Source: Rhizobium mesosinicum (GTDB lineage: Bacteria; Pseudomonadota; Alphaproteobacteria; Rhizobiales; Rhizobiaceae). Taken from it: a DNA stretch of 39,846 nucleotides. Positions 8,617 through 17,070 of this stretch are shown piece after piece. The notes beneath the pieces are model-generated. The model searched no databases. It was not told where the DNA came from and saw only the letters and a program-made list of their open reading frames with translations. How positions within the stretch are numbered: position 1 is the first letter of the stretch; each line of letters begins with the position of its first letter. The position numbers were made by a program, and so were the translations under genes. The stretch lies in the NCBI RefSeq assembly GCF_019511345.1, contig NZ_JAEUAK010000020.1, forward strand, positions 1-39,846, read 5' to 3'.

Positions 8617-9678
8617 CTACGGCAATCTTGGAGCTGCCGTGCTGTCTCGCACGACAAGTTCGAGATCGAGCGCCTCGTGGTTTTCCGGCAGCGCATTTTC
8701 GAGGATCGCCGTCACAGAGCGCCGTGCGATTTCGGCAAAGGGCTGCGCGACTGTGGTCAGGCGCGGGAGCGAGGTTGCCGCTTCCGGCACGCCGTCGAAG
8801 CCGATGAGGGATACGTCCTCCGGCACTTTTAGCCCGCGCTCGGCGAGCCACTGCATGGCAAACAGCGCAACCTTGTCCGACATTGCCAGGATTGCCGTCG
8901 GCGGGTTGGCAGAGGAGAACAGGGCTTCCATGGCCGTCAGCGTGCTGGGTCTGTCATGCAACGTTCCCTGGATCGGAACGGCCTCGCGAGGAATGCCGTA
9001 TTCCGCCAATGCCCGCCAATAGCCATGCATGCGGTCACGCGGGGTCGCTTCCATTTCAGGATCGACACGCTCGGGCGCCACCATGCCGACAAGGCCATCG
9101 ACATCACCGATCGACAGGATCGCGATGTCACGGTGCCCGAGTTCCAGCAGATGCCGCGCAGCCGCAGCACCGCCAGCGACATTGTCGATGCCGATTGCCG
9201 GAATGGTCTCATCCTCAATGCCAAGCGCCAACGCGATGAACGGCAGTTGGCGTTGACGGGTGAGTTCCACGAGCCTCTCTCCGCCTTCCACGCACAGCAG
9301 AATGAAGCCGTCGACAAGCGCGCTGTTGATGTTCCAGGCAAGCCGTTCCTCGTTCATCGCCGATACGACGGCAATGCCGGTGCCGCTGGCGTCACAGACC
9401 TCGCCGATCGCCGTCATCAGCGAACGCGCCCAAGGGTCGTCGAAGAAATAGGTGAGCGGTTCCACGGCGGCGACGCCGATCGCGTTCACCCTCCCTGCCC
9501 TCAGCAGCCTGCCCTTGATATCAGGCCCACCGTAACCGAGCTCGCGGGCGACCTTGAGCACCCGCTCGCGAACCTCCTCCCGGACCACGTCTGGGCGGCT
9601 GAAAACATTCGATGCCGTGCCCTGCGATACGCCTGCCGCCTTGGCGACATCGGCCAATCTCACATGCCCTTTACCCAA
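8617..9678 (-). CDS. LacI-family transcriptional regulator
   Basis: This 353-residue repressor has an N-terminal LacI helix-turn-helix (VRLADVAKAAGVSQGTASNVF, with hinge RERVLKVARELGYG) and a periplasmic-binding-protein-like effector domain, usually for a sugar or related small molecule. I chose TTG 9678 because AAGGAG (9684-9689) sits 5 nt upstream. An ATG 60 bp further out has no ribosome site and adds residues that do not match the family; GTG 9663 is another option. Its own promoter is clear (-35 TTGTCA, 17 bp, -10 TACAAT) and a palindromic operator covers the -10, so autorepression is likely. The regulated pathway is not visible, because the divergent side carries only a very short ORF. 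Confidence 0.9.
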   Translation of the reverse strand: MGKGHVRLADVAKAAGVSQGTASNVFSRPDVVREEVRERVLKVARELGYGGPDIKGRLLRAGRVNAIGVAAVEPLTYFFDDPWARSLMTAIGEVCDASGTGIAVVSAMNEERLAWNINSALVDGFILLCVEGGERLVELTRQRQLPFIALALGIEDETIPAIGIDNVAGGAAAARHLLELGHRDIAILSIGDVDGLVGMVAPERVDPEMEATPRDRMHGYWRALAEYGIPREAVPIQGTLHDRPSTLTAMEALFSSANPPTAILAMSDKVALFAMQWLAERGLKVPEDVSLIGFDGVPEAATSLPRLTTVAQPFAEIARRSVTAILENALPENHEALDLELVVRDSTAAPRLP

Positions 9679-9723
9679 AGCTGCTCCTTGCGAGTGCGAA
9701 TTCGATGCACAGAGTAGCAAAGG

Positions 9724-9752
9724 ATTGTATCGGTTCAAAATAAACTTGACAA
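9724..9752 (-). promoter_or_regulatory. Sigma-70-type promoter of the lacI-type gene
   Basis: On the minus strand -35 TTGTCA (9747-9752), a 17-bp spacer and -10 TACAAT (9724-9729), 5 of 6 matches to TATAAT. Operator 1 overlaps the -10. Confidence 0.75.
9725..9738. promoter_or_regulatory. LacI-type operator 1
   Basis: TTGTATCGGTTCAA is an imperfect palindrome with the central CG typical of LacI-family operators. It covers the -10 of the regulator's own promoter. Confidence 0.75.
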
Positions 9753-9774
9753 AGTCGAGAACGAGAGCGAGGAT
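9746..9774 (+). promoter_or_regulatory. Possible rightward promoter facing the short ORF at 9836
   Basis: A perfect -35 TTGACA (9746-9751) is followed after 17 bp by a weak -10, GAGGAT (9769-9774). Operator 2 starts at the last base of the -10, where a bound repressor would block transcription. Confidence 0.4.
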
Positions 9775-9787
9775 TGAATCGGTTCAA
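9774..9787. promoter_or_regulatory. LacI-type operator 2
   Basis: TTGAATCGGTTCAA is a near-perfect palindrome, centred 49 bp from operator 1 and 30 bp from operator 3. Confidence 0.8.
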
Positions 9788-9802
9788 TAACATTATCAAG
9801 CC

Positions 9803-9818
9803 TTTGAATCGATTCAAA
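9803..9818. promoter_or_regulatory. LacI-type operator 3 (perfect palindrome)
   Basis: TTTGAATCGATTCAAA is a perfect 16-bp palindrome with a central CG, ending 17 bp before the ATG at 9836. Three matching sites next to the regulator gene make this the best-supported control region in the window. Confidence 0.85.
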
Positions 9819-9835
9819 ATATGGAGAATGAGGCG

Positions 9836-10033
9836 ATGATCCCGATCAGTTCGCTGTTCAAGGACCTTTATGAGGACCGCTGGGGTAACCCGCGCGACAA
9901 CCACCCCGCTGAAGAAAGGGAACGTGGGAAGCACCTGTTTGTCTTGCTTCCTTTCACGCGCCGCTTGATCGGAAACCGCAAACGCCCGGACGCCTGGTCC
10001 TTCACTATACCGACCGACCGCAGGCCTCGATAA
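9836..10033 (+). CDS. Short ORF of unknown function under LacI-type operators
   Basis: A 65-residue frame, starting MIPISSLFKDLYEDRWGNP, follows a good ribosome site (GGAGAATGAGG) and sits where the target gene of the LacI-type repressor should be. I do not recognise it. The C-terminal half is Arg-rich with no domain or membrane helix. An in-frame ATG at 9821 is possible but would have no ribosome site. It may be a true small protein, or the 5' remnant of a deleted or decayed target gene. Confidence 0.45.
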   Translation: MIPISSLFKDLYEDRWGNPRDNHPAEERERGKHLFVLLPFTRRLIGNRKRPDAWSFTIPTDRRPR

Positions 10034-10052
10034 GTACAAGTAACGGCAACGT

Positions 10053-10066
10053 TTGATCAAAATCAA
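10053..10066. promoter_or_regulatory. FNR/FixK-type anaerobox upstream of the Crp/Fnr gene
   Basis: TTGAT-CAAA-ATCAA matches the TTGATN4ATCAA consensus exactly. A TATTCT element at 10089-10094 would place +1 near 10101, about 41 bp from the box centre, which is the classical activating position. Confidence 0.8.
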
Positions 10067-10144
10067 TTCCCCCGCGCTTTACTTCCCCTATTCTGGCATC
10101 GTCAGGGAGATTGGCGGCATGGACCGCTGCCGGAGGGCCGGAAC

Positions 10145-10827
10145 ATGAACAGAATGCTGATGCCGAACAGTCGCGAGCGGACGCTGCTCTCGAGGGCTGG
10201 AATTTTTGCAGAGCTGAATGGCGCTGAAGCAGAAGCGTTACGCGCCTGCTCTACCGTGATCTCCTTCGCTTCGCACGACCTTATCTTTCAGGAAGGCGAA
10301 CCTGGCGTTTATTTCTATAGCGTATTGGAGGGTTATGTCCGGCTCTTCCGCCTCAACGGCGAAGGCAGGGAAGCAGATATCCGTATCTGCGAACCGGGCG
10401 ACAGTTTTGCCGAATGCCTCATTCAGGCTGGCGGGACCTATCGCTACGGAGCCCAGTCGATGGACAACACGGTGCTCGCCCGCTTCCACATCGGTAAGGT
10501 GCGCGCTCTCTTGGCAGAACACCCGCAGATCGGCACAGCCATTATGCACAGCCTCTCGCTGCATCTGCTGGACACGCTGGAATGCCTGGCCAACGATCGC
10601 ATGCAAACCGCGCCACAGCGCGTGGCGCATTACCTTCTTTCGCATTGCGTGGAGGAAGGCCCGGCAATGGCATCGCTGCGGCTGCCCTTCCCGAAAAACC
10701 TGCTCGCCCGCAAGCTCGGCTTGGCGCCGGAGGCATTATCTCGTGCCTTCTCGACGCTCAAATCGGCCGGCGTAACCGTACGCGGCCGCTTCATTGCCAT
10801 CAGCGACGTCGACACACTGAAAAAGAT

Positions 10828-10831
<4 letters not shown>
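10145..10831 (+). CDS. Crp/Fnr-family transcriptional regulator
   Basis: This 228-residue protein has a cyclic-nucleotide-binding-type beta roll (about 20-125), a long dimer helix and a C-terminal winged helix (KNLLARKLGLAPEALSRAFS). The recognition helix has E196-x-x-S199-R200, the E..SR signature that reads TTGAT half-sites in Fnr and FixK. A perfect TTGATN4ATCAA box lies in its own promoter, so autoregulation or control by FixK/FnrN is likely. It lacks the N-terminal Cys cluster of oxygen-sensing Fnr/FnrN (Cys at 35, 82, 91, 147 and 168 only), so it is closer to FixK/DNR/NnrR types. AGGGCCGGAAC precedes the ATG with GGAGG at 10132-10136. Its stop overlaps the convergent ureG stop by 4 bp. 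Target genes are unknown. Confidence 0.85.
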
Positions 10832-11439
<608 letters not shown>

Positions 11440-11526
11440 ATGTCTTACTCCTATCAAAGTCGGATGATAGCGAAGCGCCGCTGTCCCGCCACCGTCAAAT
11501 GACGCAGCTGACGAGATAAGTTCCAC

Positions 11527-12198
11527 TCACGACCGAAACAACCGCGTCTGCTGCGTCTCGTGGCGAAGCCCAGCGATATCGGCCTGGACCGTCGCCGAAC
11601 CCAAATCGTCAAGATCGGAGCGAGCTGCACGCGCAGCGATATCGATTACGTGCTCCTCCAGACCGGCAAGGATGCCAACGCCGTCCTTCTGCCCCGCAAC
11701 GCCGAGCCTTATGCCGGCAGAAACGGCTTGCGAGAGATAGGCGTGCAGAAAGGCGACAAGCGCCTTTTCCAGCTGAATGCCATGCGCGCCCGTTATCGCG
11801 CCGACGGCAACCGGATAGACTGTTTTCTTCGGCAACCGCCCGAACACGTCGCCCGGCCAGGCTTGCGCAGCCGTGAGGAAAGCTTCTCCGAGCAGCAGCG
11901 TTTCCTGATGCCGCTCGCGCGACCCGGCAAGGGCTGCAGCCAGTTCGGCAAGCTCCGCAAGGCGATCGCCATTGCCATGACCGCGATGGCTTTCGGCAAG
12001 AAGCACCGCATCGTTCCAGACCGAACCGCTGCCGGTCAGCGTCTCCAGCCAGCGCCGCAACATCTCCGCGTCGCCGACAAGTCCATCCGCTACCGCCCGC
12101 TCCAGGCCGCCGGAATAGGCAAAGGAACCGATCGGAAAGGCCGGCGAAAGCCATGCCGTCAAGCGCAGCAGAGCCTGCAGCTCACGATCCTCAGCCAT
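11527..12198 (-). CDS. ureF: Urease accessory protein UreF
   Basis: This 223-residue all-helical protein bridges UreD and UreG and acts as the gate that checks nickel loading. Recognisable segments are LTAWLSPAFPIGSFAYSGGLE near the N-terminus, LLLGEAFLTAAQAW, PVAVGAITGAHGI and the C-terminal HETQQTRLFRS. The ATG at 12198 lies 6 bp after the ureE stop; a GTG directly before it would add one residue. The tight spacing suggests coupling with ureE. An 86-bp gap separates it from ureG. Confidence 0.95.
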   Translation of the reverse strand: MAEDRELQALLRLTAWLSPAFPIGSFAYSGGLERAVADGLVGDAEMLRRWLETLTGSGSVWNDAVLLAESHRGHGNGDRLAELAELAAALAGSRERHQETLLLGEAFLTAAQAWPGDVFGRLPKKTVYPVAVGAITGAHGIQLEKALVAFLHAYLSQAVSAGIRLGVAGQKDGVGILAGLEEHVIDIAARAARSDLDDLGSATVQADIAGLRHETQQTRLFRS

Positions 12199-12204
12199 CA
12201 CGCA

Positions 12205-12732
12205 TCAATCGTGTTTGTGATGATGGTGACCGTGCTCATGGTCATGGTCGTGATGATCGTGGCCGTGATCATGGTGGTCATGACCGTGCGAATGTCCGCC
12301 ATGAGAATGATAGGCGCCGCGGGCCGGCTGGAAGGGTTCGTTGATATCAAGCACCATCGCGCCCAGCCCCTGCAGCATTGTGCGGATAACGTGATCGCGC
12401 AGGATCAGGATGCGATCCTCTTCGATCTGCGCCGCGAGATGACGGTTGCCGAGATGCCAGGCGAGTTCGGTCAGATGCACGCGGTCGCGGCCGCGCACTT
12501 CGAACAGCTTCTCGTCGGCGGCAAGGATTTCGATCAGTTCGCCATCCTCGCGCACCAGCATATCGCCATTGGCAAAAAGCACCGGCTCCTTGAGATCGAG
12601 CATCACCATCTCGCCATTCTCCAGATGCAGGAGCTTGCGACGCAGGTGCCGCAGATCGTGCGGCAGCTTGACCTGTGCGGTCGGATGGGAGGAAGGGGTG
12701 CCGGCGGGCAGATAAGATGTGACGCGCTGCAT
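12205..12732 (-). CDS. ureE: Urease nickel metallochaperone UreE, His-rich tail
   Basis: This 175-residue dimeric nickel chaperone has the UreE peptide-binding domain (VKLPHDLRHLRRKLLHLENGE), the metal-binding domain (LAWHLGNRHLAAQIEEDRILI) and a C-terminal tail of about 35 residues with roughly 19 His, mixed with Asp and Gly. The tail would bind several nickel ions, as in Klebsiella UreE. ATG 12732 fits the family start (MQRVTSYLP); the frame is open further upstream without homology. It lies 85 bp after the GGDEF gene and directly before ureF. Confidence 0.95.
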   Translation of the reverse strand: MQRVTSYLPAGTPSSHPTAQVKLPHDLRHLRRKLLHLENGEMVMLDLKEPVLFANGDMLVREDGELIEILAADEKLFEVRGRDRVHLTELAWHLGNRHLAAQIEEDRILILRDHVIRTMLQGLGAMVLDINEPFQPARGAYHSHGGHSHGHDHHDHGHDHHDHDHEHGHHHHKHD

Positions 12733-12817
12733 GAGATATCCGTTAAACTGGGGCCTAGAACATGCAAAATAGCCCTTCACGATGCAAGCACCAATGCACG
12801 TTTCGTGACGAGCCGGC

Positions 12818-13681
12818 CTAGATTCCAGATGCCTGCAGCAGGCCTGCCTCCTCAGGCGCAACACCCTGCACTCCGAGGCCGTTTTCTACCAGCCCGTGCC
12901 AGGCGTGGTTCAGCCCTTCCCGCTCATGGACGACACGATTGCGGCCGAGCGCCTTGGCGAGATAGAGCGCCTTATCGGCGGAGGCATAGACCGCCTCCTT
13001 GTCCCGTCCCTCATGAAGATCGGCAATGCCGCCTGATATCGTGATGGTGACGTCATGCCCATCCGCCAGAATCGGCCGCGCGGCAATCTGTGCCCTTACC
13101 CCTTCGATGCGTGCCACCCGCTCCTCCGGCGTCCCGCCCTGAACAACGACACCGAACTCCTCGCCGCCGAGCCGCGCCACGACCGACGCGCCGTCGAAAG
13201 CCGCAGAAAATATGCCTGAGACGGCAGTAATGACGGCATCACCGCAGCCATGGCCGAAACGGTCGTTGATAGCCTTGAAACGGTCGACATCGAAAATGGC
13301 GAGGCAGGCATCCCCGTCCACCCTTTCCAGGGCATCGGTAAAAGCGCGCCGGTTCAGGAGTCCTGACAATGTGTCGGTGCGGCTGAGCTTTTCGAATTTG
13401 GCACGGGAGACGGTCAGGTCGTGAATGGCGAAACCAGCAACGAGCGACAGCACGCCGGACACCATCCCGCCGATCAGCCAGGAGAGGATGATGGCAAAGG
13501 TCATGGCGTGCCCGAGGGTAATCGGCAGCACTCCCATGAAGTTGAGCGGAGGCAGCGTCACCACGATGATGAAACCGGACAGAATAACTGCCAGAAAACT
13601 CATCTTCAGCGCAAAAGTATAAACGGTCTTGCGATGCTCGAAACTGCCCAGTTCAGCCTGAAGCGATATCCAGTTTTCCAT
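12818..13681 (-). CDS. Membrane-anchored diguanylate cyclase (GGDEF)
   Basis: This 287-residue protein has two hydrophobic helices (about 26-48 and 56-84) and a GGDEF domain with intact DTLSGLLNRRAF, FDVDRFKAINDRFGHGCGD and the active site GGEEF (172-176), so it should make cyclic di-GMP from 2 GTP. The inhibitory RxxD site expected nine residues before GGEEF is absent (Asp and Ser at those places), so product inhibition is not expected. It has no recognised sensor domain. The ATG has AGGAAGG upstream. It sits between ureC and ureE on the same strand and may be co-transcribed with ureEFG, which is unusual for a signalling enzyme. Confidence 0.9.
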   Translation of the reverse strand: MENWISLQAELGSFEHRKTVYTFALKMSFLAVILSGFIIVVTLPPLNFMGVLPITLGHAMTFAIILSWLIGGMVSGVLSLVAGFAIHDLTVSRAKFEKLSRTDTLSGLLNRRAFTDALERVDGDACLAIFDVDRFKAINDRFGHGCGDAVITAVSGIFSAAFDGASVVARLGGEEFGVVVQGGTPEERVARIEGVRAQIAARPILADGHDVTITISGGIADLHEGRDKEAVYASADKALYLAKALGRNRVVHEREGLNHAWHGLVENGLGVQGVAPEEAGLLQASGI

Positions 13682-14279
13682 GAGAATCGGCCTTCCTGCC
13701 TAGCGTTTCCAAGGCATTGATAGGGCTCGAATTGCTGCGGAGGTCTTAATCCAACCACTAAAATTCGAGTGATTTAGGGGGATTCAGCCGATCAGTTTTT
13801 TCTAGCAGGAGGTGCAGCTTTTCGGGACAGGTATGAACACTATGGGAAATACACCTAGATGCTTGATTTCAAAAGGATATTACGGGGAGACGCCGGCGCC
13901 TGTTCCAGAATGGTCTACGGCGGATAAATCCCGGTCCATTCATCGATTTTTACAACCAGCCGGAGAGCGATATTCAGATTTCACTTTAAGCGCAACAACA
14001 GGAAGGACCGTCTCAAAAAGACAAGCGTTAAAACGGGAAACTAACGCCCGCAACATCGACGGCGCAGATGTTGCAGAAGAGCTCTATACTTCAGTTATGA
14101 GGCCTAGCGAAGCCCCAGCGTCTGCGGCAACAGGTTCCAGAAACCTGTTCGCAAGCAGCCTGCCCGTAGCGCGGCGGCAGTTCATGTGTTGCAGCCGAAC
14201 AGCGCATTGAAATAGCCCCTCGCCTCGCCCCTATAAGCCATCGCGCTGTCAGCTTCGAACCGCGCATGAAAAATAGGTC
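13682..14279. other. 598-bp gap in the urease cluster, no confident gene
   Basis: This break between ureC and the GGDEF gene probably holds the promoter for GGDEF-ureEFG. It contains an 8-bp inverted repeat, CTCGAATT (13726-13733) and AATTCGAG (13762-13769), 28 nt apart, in front of the GGDEF gene, and a hairpin with 8-bp arms AACAGGTT/AACCTGTT at 14129-14149. Neither has a U-tract. A weak rightward frame at 13833-14210 is listed separately. Confidence 0.5.
13833..14210 (+). CDS. Doubtful ORF, unknown
   Basis: A rightward frame of about 125 residues (MNTMGNTPRCLISKGYYGE...) lies in the urease gap, against the direction of all neighbours. AGGAGG at 13807-13812 is 20 nt from this ATG, too far for a good ribosome site, and overlaps an in-frame GTG at 13812. 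I recognise no domain, signal or membrane segment. It may be a chance frame in low-constraint DNA. Confidence 0.2.
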   Translation: MNTMGNTPRCLISKGYYGETPAPVPEWSTADKSRSIHRFLQPAGERYSDFTLSATTGRTVSKRQALKRETNARNIDGADVAEELYTSVMRPSEAPASAATGSRNLFASSLPVARRQFMCCSRTAH

Positions 14280-15992
14280 TCAAAACAGGAAGTAACGCTG
14301 TGCCATCGGCAGCACCGTTGCCGGTTCGCAAGTCAGCAACTCGCCGTTCGCCCGCACCTCGTAGGTTTCCGGATCGACCTCGATATCGGGGGTCAGATCG
14401 TTGTGGATCATCGACGCCTTGGAGATGCCGCCGCGAGTGTTCTTGACGGCAACGAGATCCTTGGCAACACCGAGACGGCCCTTGAGGCCGGCATCGAGCG
14501 AAGCCTGCGAAACGAAGGTGACCGAGGAATTCGTGAGACTCTTGCCGAAGGAGGCAAACATCGGCCGGTAATGCACCGGTTGAGGCGTCGGGATCGAGGC
14601 GTTCGGATCGCCCATAGGGGCTGCGGCAATGGAGCCGCCGAGCAGCACCATATCCGGCTTCACGCCGAAGAAGGCCGGGTTCCACAAGACGAGATCCGCG
14701 CGCTTGCCGACTTCGATCGAGCCGATCTCGTGCGACAGCCCGTGCGCAATCGCCGGATTGATCGTGTATTTGGCGACGTAACGGCGGACACGAAAATTAT
14801 CGTTATCGCCCTTCTCTTCTTTCAAACGGCCGCGCTGGCGCTTCATCTTGTCGGCCGTCTGCCAGGTGCGGATCAGCAGTTCGCCGACACGGCCCATGGC
14901 CTGGCTGTCCGAGGAGATGATCGAGAAGGCGCCGATATCGTGCAGGATGTCTTCCGCCGCGATCGTCTCCTTGCGGATCCGGCTTTCGGCAAAGGCGATA
15001 TCCTCTGGGATTGACGGCGACAGGTGATGGCAGACCATCAGCATGTCCAGATGCTCGGCAATCGTATTGACCGTATAGGGCCGCGTCGGGTTCGTGGACG
15101 AGGGAATGACGTTGGGCTGGCCGCAGATCTTGATGATGTCGGGCGCATGACCACCACCCGCACCCTCCGTATGGAAGGCATGGATGGTGCGGCCCTTGAT
15201 GGCGCCGATCGTGTCCTCCACGAAGCCGCTCTCGTTCAGCGTATCCGTATGGATCATCACCTGCACGTCGTATTCGTCGGCGACCGAGAGGCAGCAGTCG
15301 ATGGCGCCTGGTGTCGTGCCCCAGTCCTCGTGCAGCTTCAGCGAGGTCGCGCCGGCCAGCACCATTTCCTGCAATGCGCCCGGCAACGAGGCATTGCCCT
15401 TGCCAGCAAAGGCAAGGTTCATCGGGAAGGCATCAGCTGCCTCGATCATGCGGGCGATGTGCCAGGGGCCGGGCGTGCAGGTAGTCGCAAGCGTGCCGTG
15501 CGCCGGCCCGGTGCCGCCGCCGAGCATGCAGGTGAGCCCGCTCATCAGCGCTTCCTCGATCTGCTGCGGAGCAATGAAATGGATATGGCTGTCCATGCCG
15601 CCAGCGGTGAGGATCTTACCTTCGCCGGCGATCGCTTCCGTACCCGGTCCGACGATGATGTTAACACCAGGCTGCATGTCCGGATTGCCGGCCTTGCCGA
15701 TCCCGGCAATGCGACCATCCTTCAGGCCGATATCGGCCTTGTAGATGCCAGTATGGTCTATAATGACGGCGTTGGTGATGACCGTATCGACAGCCCCATC
15801 CGCCCGCGTCACCTGGCTCTGTCCCATGCCGTCGCGGATGACCTTCCCGCCACCGAATTTCACCTCTTCGCCATAGGTGGTGAAATCCTTTTCGATCTCG
15901 ATGAATAGCTCCGTATCGGCAAGGCGGACCTTGTCGCCGGTGGTCGGACCGAACATGCCGGCGTAAGCCTTGCGGGAGATCTTGTAGGGCAT
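14280..15992 (-). CDS. ureC: Urease alpha subunit UreC
   Basis: This 570-residue catalytic subunit hydrolyses urea to ammonia and carbamate. All nickel ligands and catalytic residues are present: His136 and His138 (DSHIHF), the carbamylated Lys219 (SLKLHEDWG), His221, His248, His274, flap Cys321 with His322-His323 (MVCHHLSPSIPED) and Asp362, each two places beyond Klebsiella numbering. It ends with the usual PMAQRYFLF. AAGGAG lies just ahead of the ATG. It follows the GT29-like gene by 3 bp and is followed by a 598-bp gap before the accessory genes. Confidence 0.98.
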   Translation of the reverse strand: MPYKISRKAYAGMFGPTTGDKVRLADTELFIEIEKDFTTYGEEVKFGGGKVIRDGMGQSQVTRADGAVDTVITNAVIIDHTGIYKADIGLKDGRIAGIGKAGNPDMQPGVNIIVGPGTEAIAGEGKILTAGGMDSHIHFIAPQQIEEALMSGLTCMLGGGTGPAHGTLATTCTPGPWHIARMIEAADAFPMNLAFAGKGNASLPGALQEMVLAGATSLKLHEDWGTTPGAIDCCLSVADEYDVQVMIHTDTLNESGFVEDTIGAIKGRTIHAFHTEGAGGGHAPDIIKICGQPNVIPSSTNPTRPYTVNTIAEHLDMLMVCHHLSPSIPEDIAFAESRIRKETIAAEDILHDIGAFSIISSDSQAMGRVGELLIRTWQTADKMKRQRGRLKEEKGDNDNFRVRRYVAKYTINPAIAHGLSHEIGSIEVGKRADLVLWNPAFFGVKPDMVLLGGSIAAAPMGDPNASIPTPQPVHYRPMFASFGKSLTNSSVTFVSQASLDAGLKGRLGVAKDLVAVKNTRGGISKASMIHNDLTPDIEVDPETYEVRANGELLTCEPATVLPMAQRYFLF

Positions 15993-15995
15993 CTA

Positions 15996-16652
15996 TCAGG
16001 CTCCTTGGAAGGAAGAGACGAATGGTTTTCCGGCAAACCGCCTGAGACGGCCGGCCGCAATATAGGAGTCGACGAGTTGCTTTTCGGCGGCAAACGGGTG
16101 CCACTCCCAGCCCGCATGGCCGAAGCCCGCGAGCGTCACCTCATCGTCGTGAAATCTGTCGAGCACTTCGCCGATCACGATCATGCCGCTGCTCGGCACG
16201 ACGTAAGGCGCCGGCGAGAATGCAGACAGCGCCTGATCGACGGCTTCGTGAACCTGTTTGTCAACGATCCGATGCACCTTGCCGGCTTCAGCACAGAAAG
16301 CGCTGAATTGACTGGTGTAATCGTCGCAGAAATCATCGAGTTCCGGATGCGACGCCGCAAGAGGTGCCCGCATCGCGGCGAATTTTTCAGGGTCGCGCAC
16401 ACTCCAGATTTCCGAGGCTTCGACAACACCGGGATGGATGCGCCAGCTTTCGGAGCCGAGCATGGCCTTGGCGGGCCGGCCGGTATTGCATACGGCAACC
16501 ACATCAGTGCGCGTGCCGCCGGCACCATAGGAGCGGCATTCGTTGAAGCGGATGACGAGGTCTGCGGCATCGATGATCTCAGCCCCTCCTTCTCCCACTT
16601 CGCCATTGCCCACGATCATGATCGTCCTGCCCACCTTACTGGCCCATTCCAT
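15996..16652 (-). CDS. GT29 (sialyltransferase)-like protein in the urease operon
   Basis: This 218-residue cytoplasmic protein is often labelled urease operon accessory protein in rhizobia. The sequence carries what look like sialyltransferase motifs: an L-type motif (TIMIVGNGEVGEGG...IDAADLVIRFNE), then VVAVCNTG, and an S-type motif (VVPSSGMIVIGEVLDRF...VTLAGFGHAGWEWHPF) with a conserved His. That would make it a CMP-sugar-type glycosyltransferase fold, but there is no signal or membrane helix. I take ATG 16652, which overlaps the lprI-like stop by 17 bp; GTG 16634 right after that stop is an alternative. It ends 3 bp before ureC. Its role in urease is unknown. Confidence 0.8.
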   Translation of the reverse strand: MEWASKVGRTIMIVGNGEVGEGGAEIIDAADLVIRFNECRSYGAGGTRTDVVAVCNTGRPAKAMLGSESWRIHPGVVEASEIWSVRDPEKFAAMRAPLAASHPELDDFCDDYTSQFSAFCAEAGKVHRIVDKQVHEAVDQALSAFSPAPYVVPSSGMIVIGEVLDRFHDDEVTLAGFGHAGWEWHPFAAEKQLVDSYIAAGRLRRFAGKPFVSSFQGA

Positions 16653-17043
16653 TGGCGAGTTCTTTGAGCTCCTTGGTCCTGAGGTCCGTGAGATCAGCAA
16701 GACAGCCCGCCACCAGCATCGGCTCCATCGTGCCGCCGCGTGCCTGAAAGCCGTAATTCTCACAGTGAGCGTCGCGATAACTGATCCAGGCGCGCTGTGC
16801 CTTGAGAAGCGCCTGTTCGGCGCCCTTCATGTCACCATCGAGATCCTTGTCGATCGCCACCATTGCGGCGCGCGTCTGCTTGTACTGGGCATTGAGCGCC
16901 TTGTCGGCCTCTTCATAGCGCGCCTGCGCGCAGCTCGTCATGTCGGACTGTGTCTGAGCATTTTCGCAGTCCACGTCCTCGGCATGGGCGGCACAGGCGG
17001 CAAGCATAAATAACCCACCGATAAGCCCGACGTTCAAGCGCAT
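16636..17043 (-). CDS. LprI/DUF1311 family secreted protein
   Basis: This 135-residue protein has an N-terminal signal (MRLNVGLIGGLFMLAACAAHA). It could be cut after AHA or treated as a lipoprotein at LAAC (Cys17). The mature part has the DUF1311 pattern of paired Cys (DCENAQTQSDMTSCA), a helix with ALNAQYKQT, and AQRAWISYRDAHCENYGFQARGG. The family includes LprI, reported as a lysozyme inhibitor, but most members are uncharacterised. GGGAGG precedes the ATG. It sits between ureB and the GT29-like gene, so a periplasmic protein is produced from the urease operon. Confidence 0.85.
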   Translation of the reverse strand: MRLNVGLIGGLFMLAACAAHAEDVDCENAQTQSDMTSCAQARYEEADKALNAQYKQTRAAMVAIDKDLDGDMKGAEQALLKAQRAWISYRDAHCENYGFQARGGTMEPMLVAGCLADLTDLRTKELKELANGMGQ

Positions 17044-17070
17044 GAATTTCCTCCCGTCATTTTCTTTTAA

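Noticed and set aside
11560..13044. Long rightward frame of 494 codons opposite ureF, ureE and part of the GGDEF gene
   Set aside because: It runs antisense through three genes with clear families, has no domain and reads as His-, Arg- and Gln-rich shadow sequence.
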